9,584 nt of DNA from Actinomycetota bacterium (GTDB lineage: Bacteria > Actinomycetota > Actinomycetes > Actinomycetales > Angustibacteraceae). The translations under genes were made by a program, and so were the position numbers. The stretch is taken from positions 1 through 9,584 of the forward strand of contig JACMOY010000234.1 of assembly GCA_014377795.1 (NCBI GenBank), written 5' to 3'. A model generated the notes under the pieces. That model was given only the letters and a program-made list of their open reading frames with translations, made no database searches and was not told the DNA's origin. Below, one piece after another: positions 1 to 7,509 of this stretch; the first letter of the stretch is position 1, and each line of letters begins with the position of its first letter.

Positions 1-429
1 GCCGCCGGGGACAGCGCGGTGCGGGGGGCTGGCAGCCGCCAGCAGGGTGCGGACGGCGTCATCGCCGGCGACCGTCACCACCCGTTCCTCATCCGCCGCG
101 GGGGCCGGTCGGACGTCGGTGCGCAACCAGTCCCAGTCGGCGCCGTCCCCGACGCGCACCCCGTCGCCGAGCACCTGCAGCGTGCCCCGGGGCACGGTGA
201 CCCGCACCGGCTCTGCGACCGGCACGAGGCACCTGACCGCGCGGGCGGCCGCGGTCGGCGTCCCGACGACCGTGACGGTCCGCCGACCCTGGCGGTCGAG
301 CCGATCGAACGCGACCGCCGCGTCGACCACCCAGCCGCGCGGCGTCCGGGCCGGGTCGACCTGCCAGCGCACGTACGGGTCGTCGCCGCTGGCCGCGAGG
401 CACTGGGCGTACGCGAGCTCGCGGCTCAA
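1..429 (-). CDS. GNAT-family N-acetyltransferase, N-terminal part (runs off the left edge)
   Basis: The minus strand is open for 143 codons from a TTG at 429-427 to the window edge. The TTG overlaps the TGA of the upstream transporter gene by four bases (TTGA), so translation is probably coupled; the Shine-Dalgarno is weak (GGTGGG) and no in-frame ATG or GTG lies closer to that stop. The N-terminus carries a DDPYVRWQV segment (residues 16-24), a TVTVVGTP strand near 54-61, VTVPRGTL near 83-90, a GADWDW motif near 100-105, and LLAAASPPHRAVPG near 129-142. I recall this pattern from the N-terminal half of actinobacterial GNAT proteins, where the acetyl-CoA-binding fold follows C-terminally. That catalytic half lies outside the window, so family membership is inferred from the N-terminus alone and the acetylated substrate is unknown. 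A start further in, at the GTG of V20, is possible but would cut into the conserved segment. Confidence 0.6.
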   Translation of the reverse strand, partial: MSRELAYAQCLAASGDDPYVRWQVDPARTPRGWVVDAAVAFDRLDRQGRRTVTVVGTPTAAARAVRCLVPVAEPVRVTVPRGTLQVLGDGVRVGDGADWDWLRTDVRPAPAADEERVVTVAGDDAVRTLLAAASPPHRAVPGG

Positions 430-2630
430 TGCCGCACACCCACCCGCTCGTGCAGTCGCCGCAGCGGCGCGGGCGCCCACCAGTTGCGCTCCCCGAGCAG
501 CGTCATCGTGGCCGGCACGAGCAGCATCCGCACCAGGGTGGCGTCGATCACCACCGCGACGACCAGCGCGATCCCGGTCTCCTTGACGACCAGCAGCTTG
601 CCCGCGGCGAACCCGGAGAACACGATCGCCACGAGCAGCGCGGCCGAGGTGATGATGCGTCCCGAGCGCTGCAGCCCCTGGACCACGGCCTCGTCGTTGC
701 TCGCCCCGGCGTCGCGCTGCTCCTTGATCCGGGCCAGCAGGAAGACCTCGTAGTCCATCGCCAGGCCGAACCCGAACGACAGGACCAGCGGGGGGATCGT
801 CGACTCGATCCCGCCGGTCGAGGTGAAGCCGAGCAGCTGCTCGAGGTGACCCCGTTGGAACACCAGCACGAGCACCCCGAGGCACGCACCCAGCGACACG
901 ACGTTCATCAGCAGCGCCTTCACCGGCACCAGCAGCGACCCGGTCATCAGGAACAGCAGGATGAATGTCGCCAGCACCACCAGCCCGATGGCGTACGGCG
1001 CCCGCCGCAGGACGCTGGACGTGTAGTCGATCGTCCCCGCCGCCTGCCCGGTGACCCAGATCGGGAACGCCGGCCGCGCCGCGCGCAGCTCACGGACGAC
1101 GGTGGCCGCGGTGCGGCTGCCCGCGTCGCCGCCGTCCACCCGCAGCCCGAGGGTCACCAGCGAACCCTGGCGCACCGGCGGGTCGACGGTGCGGACGCCG
1201 TCCAGCCGCGCCACGTCGGTCGCGTAGCGCTGTACCTGGGCGAGCGACCCACGGGCCACGACGGTCACGTCCGCCCTGGTCGCGGCGGGGAACCGGGTGG
1301 CCAGGTCCTCGAAGAAGGTGCGCTGCTCGGCCCCGCGGGGCAGCAGCTCGGTGCCGGTCGACCGCAGCTGCATCGACAGCGCCGGCAGCGCGGTCACCAT
1401 CAGCACCGCGAGGACGCCGGCCACGACCAGCCACGGCCGACGCTGCACGCGGTGGGCCAGTCGCGAGAACACCCCCACGGGCGGCGGCACGTCGCCGAGC
1501 CGCCGCAGCACGCTGCGCAGGCCGGGCACCCGGGTCAGCAGCCCGGGCCGGGCGAGCCGGTGACCGGTCAGCGCCACCAGCGCCGGCACCAGCGTCAGGG
1601 CGACCAGCAGCGCGACGACGACGACGCTGACGCCGGCCGCGCCGATGGCGCGCAGGATCGCGGCCTCGAAGAACAGCAGCCCGCACAGGCTGATCGCCAC
1701 GATCAGGCCGGAGAACAGCACCGTGCGTCCGGCGACCGCGACGGTGCGACCGACCGCGTCCTCGACGTCCCCGTCGCCGTTCTGCATCTCCTCACGGAAC
1801 CGGCTGACGACCAGCAACCCGTAGTCGATGGACAACCCCAGCCCCAGCACCGTGACGACGTTGACGACGGTCGAGTCCAGGTCGATCAGCGAGGCGAACC
1901 CATAGAGCGAGGCCAGCGCGCCGGCGATCGAGGCGACCGCGCCGGCCAGCGGCATGCCGGCGGCCAGGAACCCGCCGAAGACGAGCACCATGACGACCAG
2001 GCTGATGGGCAGTGCCACGCCCTCGCCGGTGCGCAGGTCGACCTCGACCTGGTCGGTGATCGCGGTGACGAGCAGGGTCACACCACCCACCCGGGCGGTC
2101 GCCCCGGGCAGCCCGTCGGCGGCCCGGGCCAGGCGCGCGCCGACGGCGTCCAGCGTCGCGGTCTGCCGCTTCGCGGTCAGGCCCTTGTCGACGTCCACGC
2201 TGACCAGCACCCCGCGGCCGTCGGTGGCCACCAGCGCGCGACCTGCGCCGGACGTCGGCCCGCCGGGTGCGGCGTACGGGCTGCTCACGCGCTGCACCCC
2301 GGGCACCGCGGCGAGGTCCGCACTCAGGGCGCGGACCTGCGCGGCCACCCGCGGGGACGCCGGGTCGACGCCGTCCAGCACCATCAGCAGCTGCTCGGCG
2401 GACGTCGTCTGCGCAGCGAGCAGGTCGCGCCCGGTGCGCGACTCACCAGGCACCTCGGGCTCGCCACTGGTGAGCTTGTCGAACAGCGACGGGCCACCGA
2501 ACGCCCCCAGCGCGGTGCCGAGGCCGAGCACGACCGCGACGACCCAGACGGCCACCACCGTCTTCGCGTGCCGAGCCACCAGCCGACCCGTGCGCTCCAG
2601 CAGGGTGCGGCGGACCGCGCGGTGGCTCAC
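426..2630 (-). CDS. MMPL family (RND superfamily) transporter
   Basis: This 734-residue protein has the two-fold repeat of MMPL permeases. An N-terminal membrane helix (about 23-43) is followed by an extracytoplasmic domain (about 45-200), a helix bundle (about 204-355), a linker, a helix (about 399-419), a second extracytoplasmic domain (about 420-545) and a second bundle (about 546-712). Each bundle carries the family's Asp-Tyr signature: [17 protein letters not shown] with D269-Y270, and [16 protein letters not shown] with D626-Y627. These are the expected proton-relay residues. The family uses proton motive force to export lipids or other hydrophobic compounds; the substrate here cannot be told. 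I chose the GTG at 2630, after a GGCAGG at 2645-2640 and just before a basic segment and the first helix. In-frame upstream starts exist at 2669 (GTG) and 2684 (ATG). The gene leads a two-gene unit with the overlapping acetyltransferase and is divergent from rarA. Confidence 0.9.
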   Translation of the reverse strand: MSHRAVRRTLLERTGRLVARHAKTVVAVWVVAVVLGLGTALGAFGGPSLFDKLTSGEPEVPGESRTGRDLLAAQTTSAEQLLMVLDGVDPASPRVAAQVRALSADLAAVPGVQRVSSPYAAPGGPTSGAGRALVATDGRGVLVSVDVDKGLTAKRQTATLDAVGARLARAADGLPGATARVGGVTLLVTAITDQVEVDLRTGEGVALPISLVVMVLVFGGFLAAGMPLAGAVASIAGALASLYGFASLIDLDSTVVNVVTVLGLGLSIDYGLLVVSRFREEMQNGDGDVEDAVGRTVAVAGRTVLFSGLIVAISLCGLLFFEAAILRAIGAAGVSVVVVALLVALTLVPALVALTGHRLARPGLLTRVPGLRSVLRRLGDVPPPVGVFSRLAHRVQRRPWLVVAGVLAVLMVTALPALSMQLRSTGTELLPRGAEQRTFFEDLATRFPAATRADVTVVARGSLAQVQRYATDVARLDGVRTVDPPVRQGSLVTLGLRVDGGDAGSRTAATVVRELRAARPAFPIWVTGQAAGTIDYTSSVLRRAPYAIGLVVLATFILLFLMTGSLLVPVKALLMNVVSLGACLGVLVLVFQRGHLEQLLGFTSTGGIESTIPPLVLSFGFGLAMDYEVFLLARIKEQRDAGASNDEAVVQGLQRSGRIITSAALLVAIVFSGFAAGKLLVVKETGIALVVAVVIDATLVRMLLVPATMTLLGERNWWAPAPLRRLHERVGVRH

Positions 2631-2682
2631 GGGCGCCAGCCTGCCAGCACCCTGTCGGCCGCCCCGCACTAGCCTCGCGCCC
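2631..2682. other. Short divergent intergenic region between the MMPL gene and rarA
   Basis: About 52 bases separate the GTG chosen for the minus-strand transporter from the ATG of rarA. The stretch holds a -10-like TAGCCT facing rarA (2670-2675) and two adjacent octamers sharing GCCAGC (2634-2641 and 2642-2649). A GGCAGG read on the minus strand (2645-2640) could be the transporter's ribosome binding site. I could not identify a clear promoter for the transporter; it may lie inside the rarA coding region. Confidence 0.5.
2670..2675 (+). promoter_or_regulatory. -10 element (TAGCCT) for a probably leaderless rarA transcript
   Basis: TAGCCT fits the TANNNT form of actinobacterial -10 boxes. 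It ends seven bases before the A of the rarA ATG at 2683, the usual distance from a -10 box to the transcription start. No Shine-Dalgarno precedes that ATG, so the mRNA probably starts at the start codon. No good -35 box is visible, which is common for such promoters. This is inferred from sequence spacing only. Confidence 0.5.
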
Positions 2683-4038
2683 ATGGCCGACCTGTTCAGC
2701 GCGGACGCCGACGACGACGGCGTCGTCGCGGGCCAGCCGGGCCGGCCGGTCGCGCCGTTGGCGGTGCGGATGCGCCCGCTGGTGCTCGACGACGTGGTCG
2801 GGCAGGGCCATCTGCTCTCGACCGGTTCGCCGCTGCGCCGCCTGGTCGAGGGTGGTGAGGGACGGGCGGGGCCGTCGTCCGTCGTGCTGTGGGGGCCGCC
2901 CGGCACGGGTAAGACGACGCCCGCGCACGTCGTCTCGCGCGGCACCGGCGGTCGCTTCGTCGAGCTGTCGGCCATCACCGCCGGCGTGCGCGACGTCCGC
3001 AAGGTCATGGACGAGGCCCGCGACGAACGCGACCTGTACCGCCGCACGACGGTGCTGTTCCTCGACGAGACCCACCGGTACACCAAGGCGCAGCAGGACA
3101 CCCTGCTGCCGGGCGTCGAGAACCGGTGGGTGGTGCTGATCGCGGCGACCACCGAGAACCCGTCCTTCTCGGTCATCGCCCCGCTGCTGTCGCGCTCGAT
3201 CGTGCTGACCCTCAAGCCGCTGGCCGACACCGACCTGCAGGCGCTGCTCACCCGCGCGGTCGAGGACCCGCGGGGTCTGGCCGGTGAGGTGAGCCTCGGC
3301 GACGACGCGCTCGAGCACCTCGTGCGGGTCAGCGGTGGTGACGCACGGCGGGCGCTGACCGCGCTCGAGGCGGCCGCGGGTGCCGCTGCCACCGAGGGCG
3401 CGGTCGTCGTCACCGTCGAGCACGCGCTCGCCGCCCTCGACATCGCCGTCCTGCGCTACGACAAGGACGGCGACCAGCACTACGACGTGGCCAGCGCGTT
3501 CATCAAGTCGATGCGCGGCTCCGACGTGGACGCCTCGCTGCACTACCTGGCGCGGATGCTCGAGGCCGGCGAGGACCCCCGCTTCATCGCCCGCCGGATC
3601 GTCATCGCCGCCGCCGAGGACGTCGGCATGGCCGACCCGAGCGCGCTGCAGACCGCAGTGGCCGCCGCCCAGGCGGTGCAGCTGATCGGGATGCCCGAGG
3701 CGCGCATCGTGCTCGCCGAGGCGGTCGTGCACCTCGCGACGGCCCCCAAGTCCAACGCCGCCTACCTCGGCATCGACGCCGCCATCGCCGACGTCCGCGC
3801 CGGTCGGGCGGGCACGGTGCCGGCCCACCTGCGCGGCGCGCACTACCCGGGCGCCTCCCAGCTCGGGCACGGCCAGGGCTACCGGTACGCGCACGACGAG
3901 CCGCACGGGGTTGCCGAGCAGCAGCACCTGCCGGACTCGCTGGCCGGCAGGGAGTACTACACGCCAACCGACCGCGGCGCCGAGCGTGACATCGGCACCC
4001 GGCTCGAGCGGCTGCGTCGCATCCTGCGCGGGGGCTGA
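2683..4038 (+). CDS. rarA: Replication-associated recombination protein A (AAA+ ATPase, RarA/MgsA)
   Basis: This 451-residue protein matches the RarA/MgsA/WRNIP1 family, which acts at stalled or gapped replication forks together with SSB. The N-terminal [17 protein letters not shown] segment (about 29-45) is family-typical. Walker A is GPPGTGKTT (71-79), Walker B is VLFLDE (124-129), and sensor 1 and the arginine finger lie in ATTENPSF (155-162) and LLSRS (168-172). A sensor 2-like [12 protein letters not shown] (218-229) leads into the C-terminal tetramerisation part, with [11 protein letters not shown] (271-281), [12 protein letters not shown] (304-315) and [11 protein letters not shown] (351-361). 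Length is normal for the family. Two residues are odd: P80 directly after Walker A, where leucine is usual, and T130 in DETHR, where isoleucine or valine is usual. The start at 2683 lacks a Shine-Dalgarno but is well placed for leaderless translation. The N-terminal DLF resembles the usual beginning of family members. Confidence 0.95.
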   Translation: MADLFSADADDDGVVAGQPGRPVAPLAVRMRPLVLDDVVGQGHLLSTGSPLRRLVEGGEGRAGPSSVVLWGPPGTGKTTPAHVVSRGTGGRFVELSAITAGVRDVRKVMDEARDERDLYRRTTVLFLDETHRYTKAQQDTLLPGVENRWVVLIAATTENPSFSVIAPLLSRSIVLTLKPLADTDLQALLTRAVEDPRGLAGEVSLGDDALEHLVRVSGGDARRALTALEAAAGAAATEGAVVVTVEHALAALDIAVLRYDKDGDQHYDVASAFIKSMRGSDVDASLHYLARMLEAGEDPRFIARRIVIAAAEDVGMADPSALQTAVAAAQAVQLIGMPEARIVLAEAVVHLATAPKSNAAYLGIDAAIADVRAGRAGTVPAHLRGAHYPGASQLGHGQGYRYAHDEPHGVAEQQHLPDSLAGREYYTPTDRGAERDIGTRLERLRRILRGG

Positions 4039-4081
4039 GCGCGGTCGTCCGCACGACGGGCCCCACCCGAGCGCGCCAGGG

Positions 4082-4087
4082 TATGGT
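4082..4087 (+). promoter_or_regulatory. Candidate -10 element TATGGT upstream of the DUF948 gene
   Basis: TATGGT matches TANNNT and lies 64 bases before the ATG at 4152. It would start a transcript near 4094 with a leader of roughly 58 bases containing the hairpin and the ribosome binding site. No convincing -35 box is seen. It is a candidate promoter for the small membrane proteins and possibly for alaS and the genes after it. Confidence 0.4.
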
Positions 4088-4112
4088 CGTCGCGCTGCCG
4101 GCACCGGTGGCC

Positions 4113-4131
4113 CGCGCCCGCACCGGGCGCG
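4113..4131 (+). other. GC-rich hairpin in the predicted 5' leader of the DUF948 gene
   Basis: CGCGCCCG (4113-4120) is followed by the loop CAC and by CGGGCGCG (4124-4131), a perfect 8-bp stem of G-C pairs only. It ends three bases before the purine-rich Shine-Dalgarno. No U-tract follows, so it is unlikely to be a classical terminator. It could protect the mRNA 5' end or affect ribosome access. Confidence 0.5.
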
Positions 4132-4134
4132 CTC

Positions 4135-4143
4135 GAGGAGGGG
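4135..4143 (+). promoter_or_regulatory. Strong ribosome binding site (GAGGAGGGG)
   Basis: GAGGAGGGG lies eight bases before the ATG at 4152. It is the strongest Shine-Dalgarno in the window and decides the start of the DUF948 gene in favour of 4152 over the in-frame ATG at 4083. Confidence 0.75.
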
Positions 4144-4151
4144 ATCGCCGC

Positions 4152-4529
4152 ATGTCAGTCGGAGACGTCGCCGGGCTCATCGCGGCCATCGCGTTCGTGG
4201 CCCTGGTCGCCTTCCTGGCCGTGCCGATCCTCAAGCTCGGTCGGCTGATCGACGACGCTCGCGGCACCGTCCAGGGCGTGACCACCGAGACCCTGCCGCT
4301 GTTGCGCGAGGTGACCACGACGGTGACGACGACCAACGGCGAGCTCGAGCGGGTGTCGGCGATCACGACCAACGTGCAGCAGATCACCACGAACGCCTCA
4401 GCTCTCACAGCGTTGTTCGCGGCCACCCTGGGCTCGCCGCTGATCAAGGTCGCGGCGTTCACCTACGGCGTCCGACAGGCGTTCTCGGGCCGCTCGACCG
4501 GGTCCGGCGTACGCCGGCGCCGGGGCTGA
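4152..4529 (+). CDS. DUF948 family membrane-anchored protein of unknown function
   Basis: This 125-residue protein begins MSVGDVAGLIAA and has one N-terminal membrane helix (about 6-26). A probable coiled-coil follows, with residues ILKLGRLIDDARGTV (26-40) and a threonine-rich stretch (about 54-81) in which TTN recurs at 60-62, 72-74 and 79-81. A second hydrophobic patch (about 84-110, with SPLIKVAAFTYGVR) and a basic tail RRRRG end the protein. This is the pattern of actinobacterial DUF948 proteins, which are commonly encoded just before a DUF6167 gene and alaS. The function is unknown; the layout suggests a cytoplasmic or membrane-parallel coiled-coil held at the membrane. The start is fixed by a strong Shine-Dalgarno eight bases upstream. 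The next gene begins five bases after its stop, so the two are surely co-transcribed. Confidence 0.85.
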   Translation: MSVGDVAGLIAAIAFVALVAFLAVPILKLGRLIDDARGTVQGVTTETLPLLREVTTTVTTTNGELERVSAITTNVQQITTNASALTALFAATLGSPLIKVAAFTYGVRQAFSGRSTGSGVRRRRG

Positions 4530-4534
4530 GCGCC

Positions 4535-4813
4535 GTGCGTCGCCTGTTCTGGGCCGCCCTGGGCGCAACCGCCGGCGTCGTCGCGATGCGCAAGCTCACC
4601 AGCACCGCGAAGGCGTACACCCCCGAGGGCGTCGCCCAGGGCCTGTCCGGCCTGGGTGAGGGGATGCGCGAGCTCGCCGCCGCCGTCCGCGAGTCGATGG
4701 CCGAGCGGGACGCCGAGCTGCGCCTGGCCCTGGGCATCGACGAGGGCGCGATGGACCCCGCCACCGCCCAGTCCCTGATCGACCACCCCACGTCCGAGCG
4801 GCACCCGCACTAG
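4535..4813 (+). CDS. DUF6167 family small membrane-associated protein of unknown function
   Basis: This 92-residue protein starts at a GTG five bases after the preceding stop, with only a weak GGGG upstream, so it probably relies on translational coupling. It begins [20 protein letters not shown] (2-21), a single short membrane helix with flanking basic residues. Then come [16 protein letters not shown] (28-43) and a charged helix, [20 protein letters not shown] (44-63), ending in [11 protein letters not shown]. The TPEG and AERDAELR segments are what I recall of the DUF6167 family. No enzymatic motif is seen. The arrangement, a small membrane anchor with an amphipathic cytoplasmic helix next to a DUF948 coiled-coil protein, suggests the two may work together; this is inference. 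The stop lies 20 bases before the preferred alaS start. Confidence 0.82.
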   Translation: MRRLFWAALGATAGVVAMRKLTSTAKAYTPEGVAQGLSGLGEGMRELAAAVRESMAERDAELRLALGIDEGAMDPATAQSLIDHPTSERHPH

Positions 4814-4818
4814 ATACT
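4813..4818 (+). promoter_or_regulatory. Possible -10 element GATACT upstream of alaS
   Basis: GATACT agrees with TATAAT at four of six positions and ends six bases before an ATG at 4825. If used, transcription would start at or near that ATG. It overlaps the stop codon of the preceding gene. No clear -35 box is visible. This is a weak candidate, because co-transcription from upstream would be enough to express alaS. Confidence 0.3.
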
Positions 4819-4819
4819 C

Positions 4820-4825
4820 GAAGGA
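4820..4825 (+). promoter_or_regulatory. Ribosome binding site of alaS (GAAGGA)
   Basis: GAAGGA ends eight bases before the ATG at 4834 and overlaps the alternative in-frame ATG at 4825. The spacing supports 4834 as the start, giving [10 protein letters not shown], which matches the usual N-terminus of actinobacterial AlaS. Confidence 0.7.
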
Positions 4826-4833
4826 TGAGCCCC

Positions 4834-7509
4834 ATGGAGACGGCCGAGATCCGCCGTCGGTGGTTGCGGTTCTTCGAGGACAACGGGCACACCGTCGTCC
4901 CGAGCGCTCCGCTGCTGTTCGACGACCCCAACCTGCTGTTCGTCAACGCCGGCATGGTGCCGTTCGTGCCGTACTTCATCGGCCAGGAGTCCGCGCCCTA
5001 CCTTCGCGCGACCAGCGTCCAGAAGTGCGTGCGCACCCTCGACATCGAGGAGGTCGGCAAGACCACGCGCCACGGCACGTTCTTCCAGATGAACGGCAAC
5101 TTCAGCTTCGGCGACTACTTCAAGGCCGGCGCCATCGAGATGGCGTGGGACCTGGTCACCCGCAGCCAGGACGACGGGGGCTTCGGCCTGCCCGAGCGCG
5201 ACCTGCTCGTCACCGTCTACCAGGACGACGACGAGTCGGCGGCCCTGTGGAAGCGCGTCGCGGGCCTGCCGGACGAGAAGATCGTGCGGCTCGGCAAGTC
5301 CGAGAACTACTGGTCGATGGGTATCCCCGGCCCCTGCGGGCCCTGCAGCGAGATCCTGATCGACCGCGGTCCGGCGTTCGGCGCCGAGGGTGACGTCGAG
5401 GGTGCGGGCGACCGCTACCTCGAGTTCTGGAACCTCGTCTTCATGCAGTACGAGCGCGGGCCCGGCACGACCAAGGACGACTTCGCGATCCTGGGTGACC
5501 TGCCGAAGCAGAACATCGACACCGGCATGGGCCTGGAGCGCATGGCCTTCCTGCTGCAGGGCGTCGACAACATCTACGAGATCGACGAGATCTACCCGGT
5601 CATCGAGCGGGCCGCCGACCTCAGTGGCAAGCGCTACGGCGCCAACGAGGCGGACGACGTCCGGATGCGGATCGTCGCCGACCACGTCCGCAGCTCGCTG
5701 ATGCTGATCGGCGACGGCGTCACGCCGGGCAACGAGGGACGCGGTTACGTGCTGCGTCGCCTGCTGCGCCGGGCCGTGCGCGCGATGCGGCTGCTCGGCG
5801 TCGACACCACGACGCTGCCCGAGCTGCTGCCGGTCTCGCGCGACAAGATGAAGCTGTCGTACCCCGAGGTCGACAAGGACTTCTCACGGATCAGCCAGAT
5901 CGCGTACGCCGAGGAAGAGGCGTTCCGCCGCACCCTCGCGTCCGGCACGACGATCCTCGACACGGCGGTGCGCGAGACGAAGTCGGCCGGCACCGCGCAG
6001 CTGCCCGCCGACCGGGCGTTCCAGCTGCACGACACGTTCGGCTTCCCGATCGACCTGACGCTCGAGATGGCTGCGGAGCAGGGGGTCTCGGTCGACGAGG
6101 CCGGGTTCCGCCGGCTGATGGCCGAGCAGCGCGACCGCGCCAAGGCCGACGCGCGGGCCAAGAAGTCCGGGCACGTCGACACCTCGGCCTACCGCTCGCT
6201 CGCGGACACCCTCGGGCGCCCGGTCGAGTTCACCGGGTACGACGAGGTGGTCAGCGAGGCGCGGGTCAGCGGACTGCTCGTCGACGGCACCTCGGCGTCC
6301 ACAGCCGTTGCGGGACAACAGGTGGAGATCGTCCTGGACCGCACGCCGTTCTACGCCGAGGGTGGCGGCCAGCTCGCCGACGCGGGCCGGATCGAGTTGG
6401 ACGGCGTCGTCGTCGAGGTCGACGACGTGCAGAAGCCGCTCGGCAACCTGGTGGTGCACCGGGCGCGGGTGATCAGCGGCGAGCTGGCGGTTGGCCAGTC
6501 CGTGCAGGTGCTGGTGGATGTGGCGCGGCGCAAGGCGATCAGCCGGGCGCACACGGCGACCCACATGGTGCACAAGGCGATCCGCGAGGCGCTGGGCGAC
6601 ACCGCGACGCAGGCGGGGTCCGAGAACGGGCCCGGCCGGTTCCGGTTCGACTTCAGCGCGAACGCGGCGGTCCCGCCGTCCGTGCTGCGCGACGTCGAGG
6701 CCAAGGTCAACGCGCTGCTGTCCGACGACCTGCCGGTGCACGCCGAGACGATGACCCAGGCGCAGGCCCTGGAGGCCGGCGCGATGGCACTGTTCGGCGA
6801 GAAGTACGGCGACACGGTGCGGGTGGTGTCGGTCGGCGACTGGGCGCGCGAGCTCTGCGGCGGCACCCACGCCCAGCGGTCCGGCCAGCTCGGCGTCGTC
6901 ACCCTGCTCGGCGAGGCGTCCATCGGGTCGGGGGTGCGCCGGGTCGAGGCCCTGGTCGGCGCCGACGCGTACGGGTTCCTCGCCCGCGAGCACGCGCTCG
7001 TCGGCCAGCTCACCGAGGCGCTGAAGGTGCGGTCCGACGAGCTGCCCGAGCGGGTCGAGTCGATGCTGACCAAGCTGCGCGACGCCGAGCGCGAGCTCGA
7101 GAAGGTGCGGCAGTCGCAGGTGCTGGCGGCCGGCGGCAGCCTCGCCGCAGGCGCGCGCGACGTCTTCGGCGTCCGGTACGTCGGGCACGACGTCGGCGAG
7201 GTGGGCGGTGACGACCTGCGCACCCTGGTGCTCGACGTCCGGGGTCGGCTCGGCAACGGCGCGCCCAGCGTCGTGGCGATGACCGGCGTGGCCAAGGGCC
7301 GCCCGGTGGTCGTCGTGGCGACCAACGACGAGGCACGGCGCTGGGGCGTCAAGGCCGGTCAGCTGGTGCGCCTCGCCGCGTCGGTGCTCGGTGGCGGCGG
7401 CGGCGGCAAGGACGACGTGGCGCAGGGGGGTGGCACCGACCCGTCGAAGGTGGGCGAGGCGCTGACCACGGTCGAGCACGCCGTCGGCGAGCTGGTCACC
7501 GGCCGGTGA
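4834..7509 (+). CDS. alaS: Alanyl-tRNA synthetase
   Basis: This 891-residue class II synthetase charges tRNA-Ala and clears mischarged Ser- and Gly-tRNA-Ala. The catalytic domain shows SVQKCVRT (61-68), [16 protein letters not shown] (82-97, motif 2), [14 protein letters not shown] (161-174) and [13 protein letters not shown] (227-239, motif 3). The barrel before the editing domain has [10 protein letters not shown]. The editing zinc ligands are intact: HTATH with H573 and H577, and CGGTH with C675 and H679. After a charged helix ([12 protein letters not shown]) the C-Ala domain contains a run of six glycines followed by K and the family's QGGG. Length is usual. The start at 4834 is preferred over the in-frame ATG at 4825 because GAAGGA is correctly spaced and the N-terminus matches homologues. 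The 3' end overlaps ruvX by four bases (GTGA). No T-box or other leader fits in the 20 bases upstream. Confidence 0.98.
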   Translation: METAEIRRRWLRFFEDNGHTVVPSAPLLFDDPNLLFVNAGMVPFVPYFIGQESAPYLRATSVQKCVRTLDIEEVGKTTRHGTFFQMNGNFSFGDYFKAGAIEMAWDLVTRSQDDGGFGLPERDLLVTVYQDDDESAALWKRVAGLPDEKIVRLGKSENYWSMGIPGPCGPCSEILIDRGPAFGAEGDVEGAGDRYLEFWNLVFMQYERGPGTTKDDFAILGDLPKQNIDTGMGLERMAFLLQGVDNIYEIDEIYPVIERAADLSGKRYGANEADDVRMRIVADHVRSSLMLIGDGVTPGNEGRGYVLRRLLRRAVRAMRLLGVDTTTLPELLPVSRDKMKLSYPEVDKDFSRISQIAYAEEEAFRRTLASGTTILDTAVRETKSAGTAQLPADRAFQLHDTFGFPIDLTLEMAAEQGVSVDEAGFRRLMAEQRDRAKADARAKKSGHVDTSAYRSLADTLGRPVEFTGYDEVVSEARVSGLLVDGTSASTAVAGQQVEIVLDRTPFYAEGGGQLADAGRIELDGVVVEVDDVQKPLGNLVVHRARVISGELAVGQSVQVLVDVARRKAISRAHTATHMVHKAIREALGDTATQAGSENGPGRFRFDFSANAAVPPSVLRDVEAKVNALLSDDLPVHAETMTQAQALEAGAMALFGEKYGDTVRVVSVGDWARELCGGTHAQRSGQLGVVTLLGEASIGSGVRRVEALVGADAYGFLAREHALVGQLTEALKVRSDELPERVESMLTKLRDAERELEKVRQSQVLAAGGSLAAGARDVFGVRYVGHDVGEVGGDDLRTLVLDVRGRLGNGAPSVVAMTGVAKGRPVVVVATNDEARRWGVKAGQLVRLAASVLGGGGGGKDDVAQGGGTDPSKVGEALTTVEHAVGELVTGR

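Larger units (their letters stand above)
4039..4151 (+). other. Gap between rarA and the DUF948 gene with promoter, hairpin and RBS
   Basis: The gap carries a weak 5-bp stem (GTCGT at 4044-4048 with ACGAC at 4053-4057), a -10-like TATGGT, an 8-bp GC hairpin and a strong Shine-Dalgarno. No T-tract follows either hairpin, so I do not call an intrinsic terminator. No rpsD or other gene is present. An in-frame ATG at 4083 would add 23 residues to the downstream protein, but it lies inside the proposed -10 box and has no ribosome binding site. Confidence 0.6.

Noticed and set aside
429..2672. Very long plus-strand open frame opposite the MMPL gene
   Set aside because: The translation is dominated by H, Q, R, G and P with no domain or membrane pattern, as expected for the antisense of a GC-rich gene. 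The minus strand encodes a full MMPL protein with both Asp-Tyr motifs.
2684..3443. N-terminal extension of the MMPL frame to a far upstream ATG at 3443
   Set aside because: The extra 253 residues upstream of the 2684 ATG are serine-, threonine- and arginine-rich antisense of rarA, and the conserved protein begins just before the first membrane helix.
4044..4057. Possible rho-independent terminator after rarA
   Set aside because: The stem is only 5 bp with a 4-base loop and no T-tract follows.
2443..4104. Long minus-strand open frame opposite rarA
   Set aside because: Its composition is antisense-like and it lies opposite a well-supported rarA; no recognisable motif.
4083..4151. In-frame ATG upstream of the DUF948 gene
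   Set aside because: It overlaps the proposed -10 box, has no Shine-Dalgarno, and the family N-terminus matches the ATG at 4152 behind a strong Shine-Dalgarno.
7388..7409. GGC repeat run in alaS as a phase-variable microsatellite
   Set aside because: It encodes the conserved glycine run of the AlaS C-terminal domain, and triplet changes would not shift the frame.
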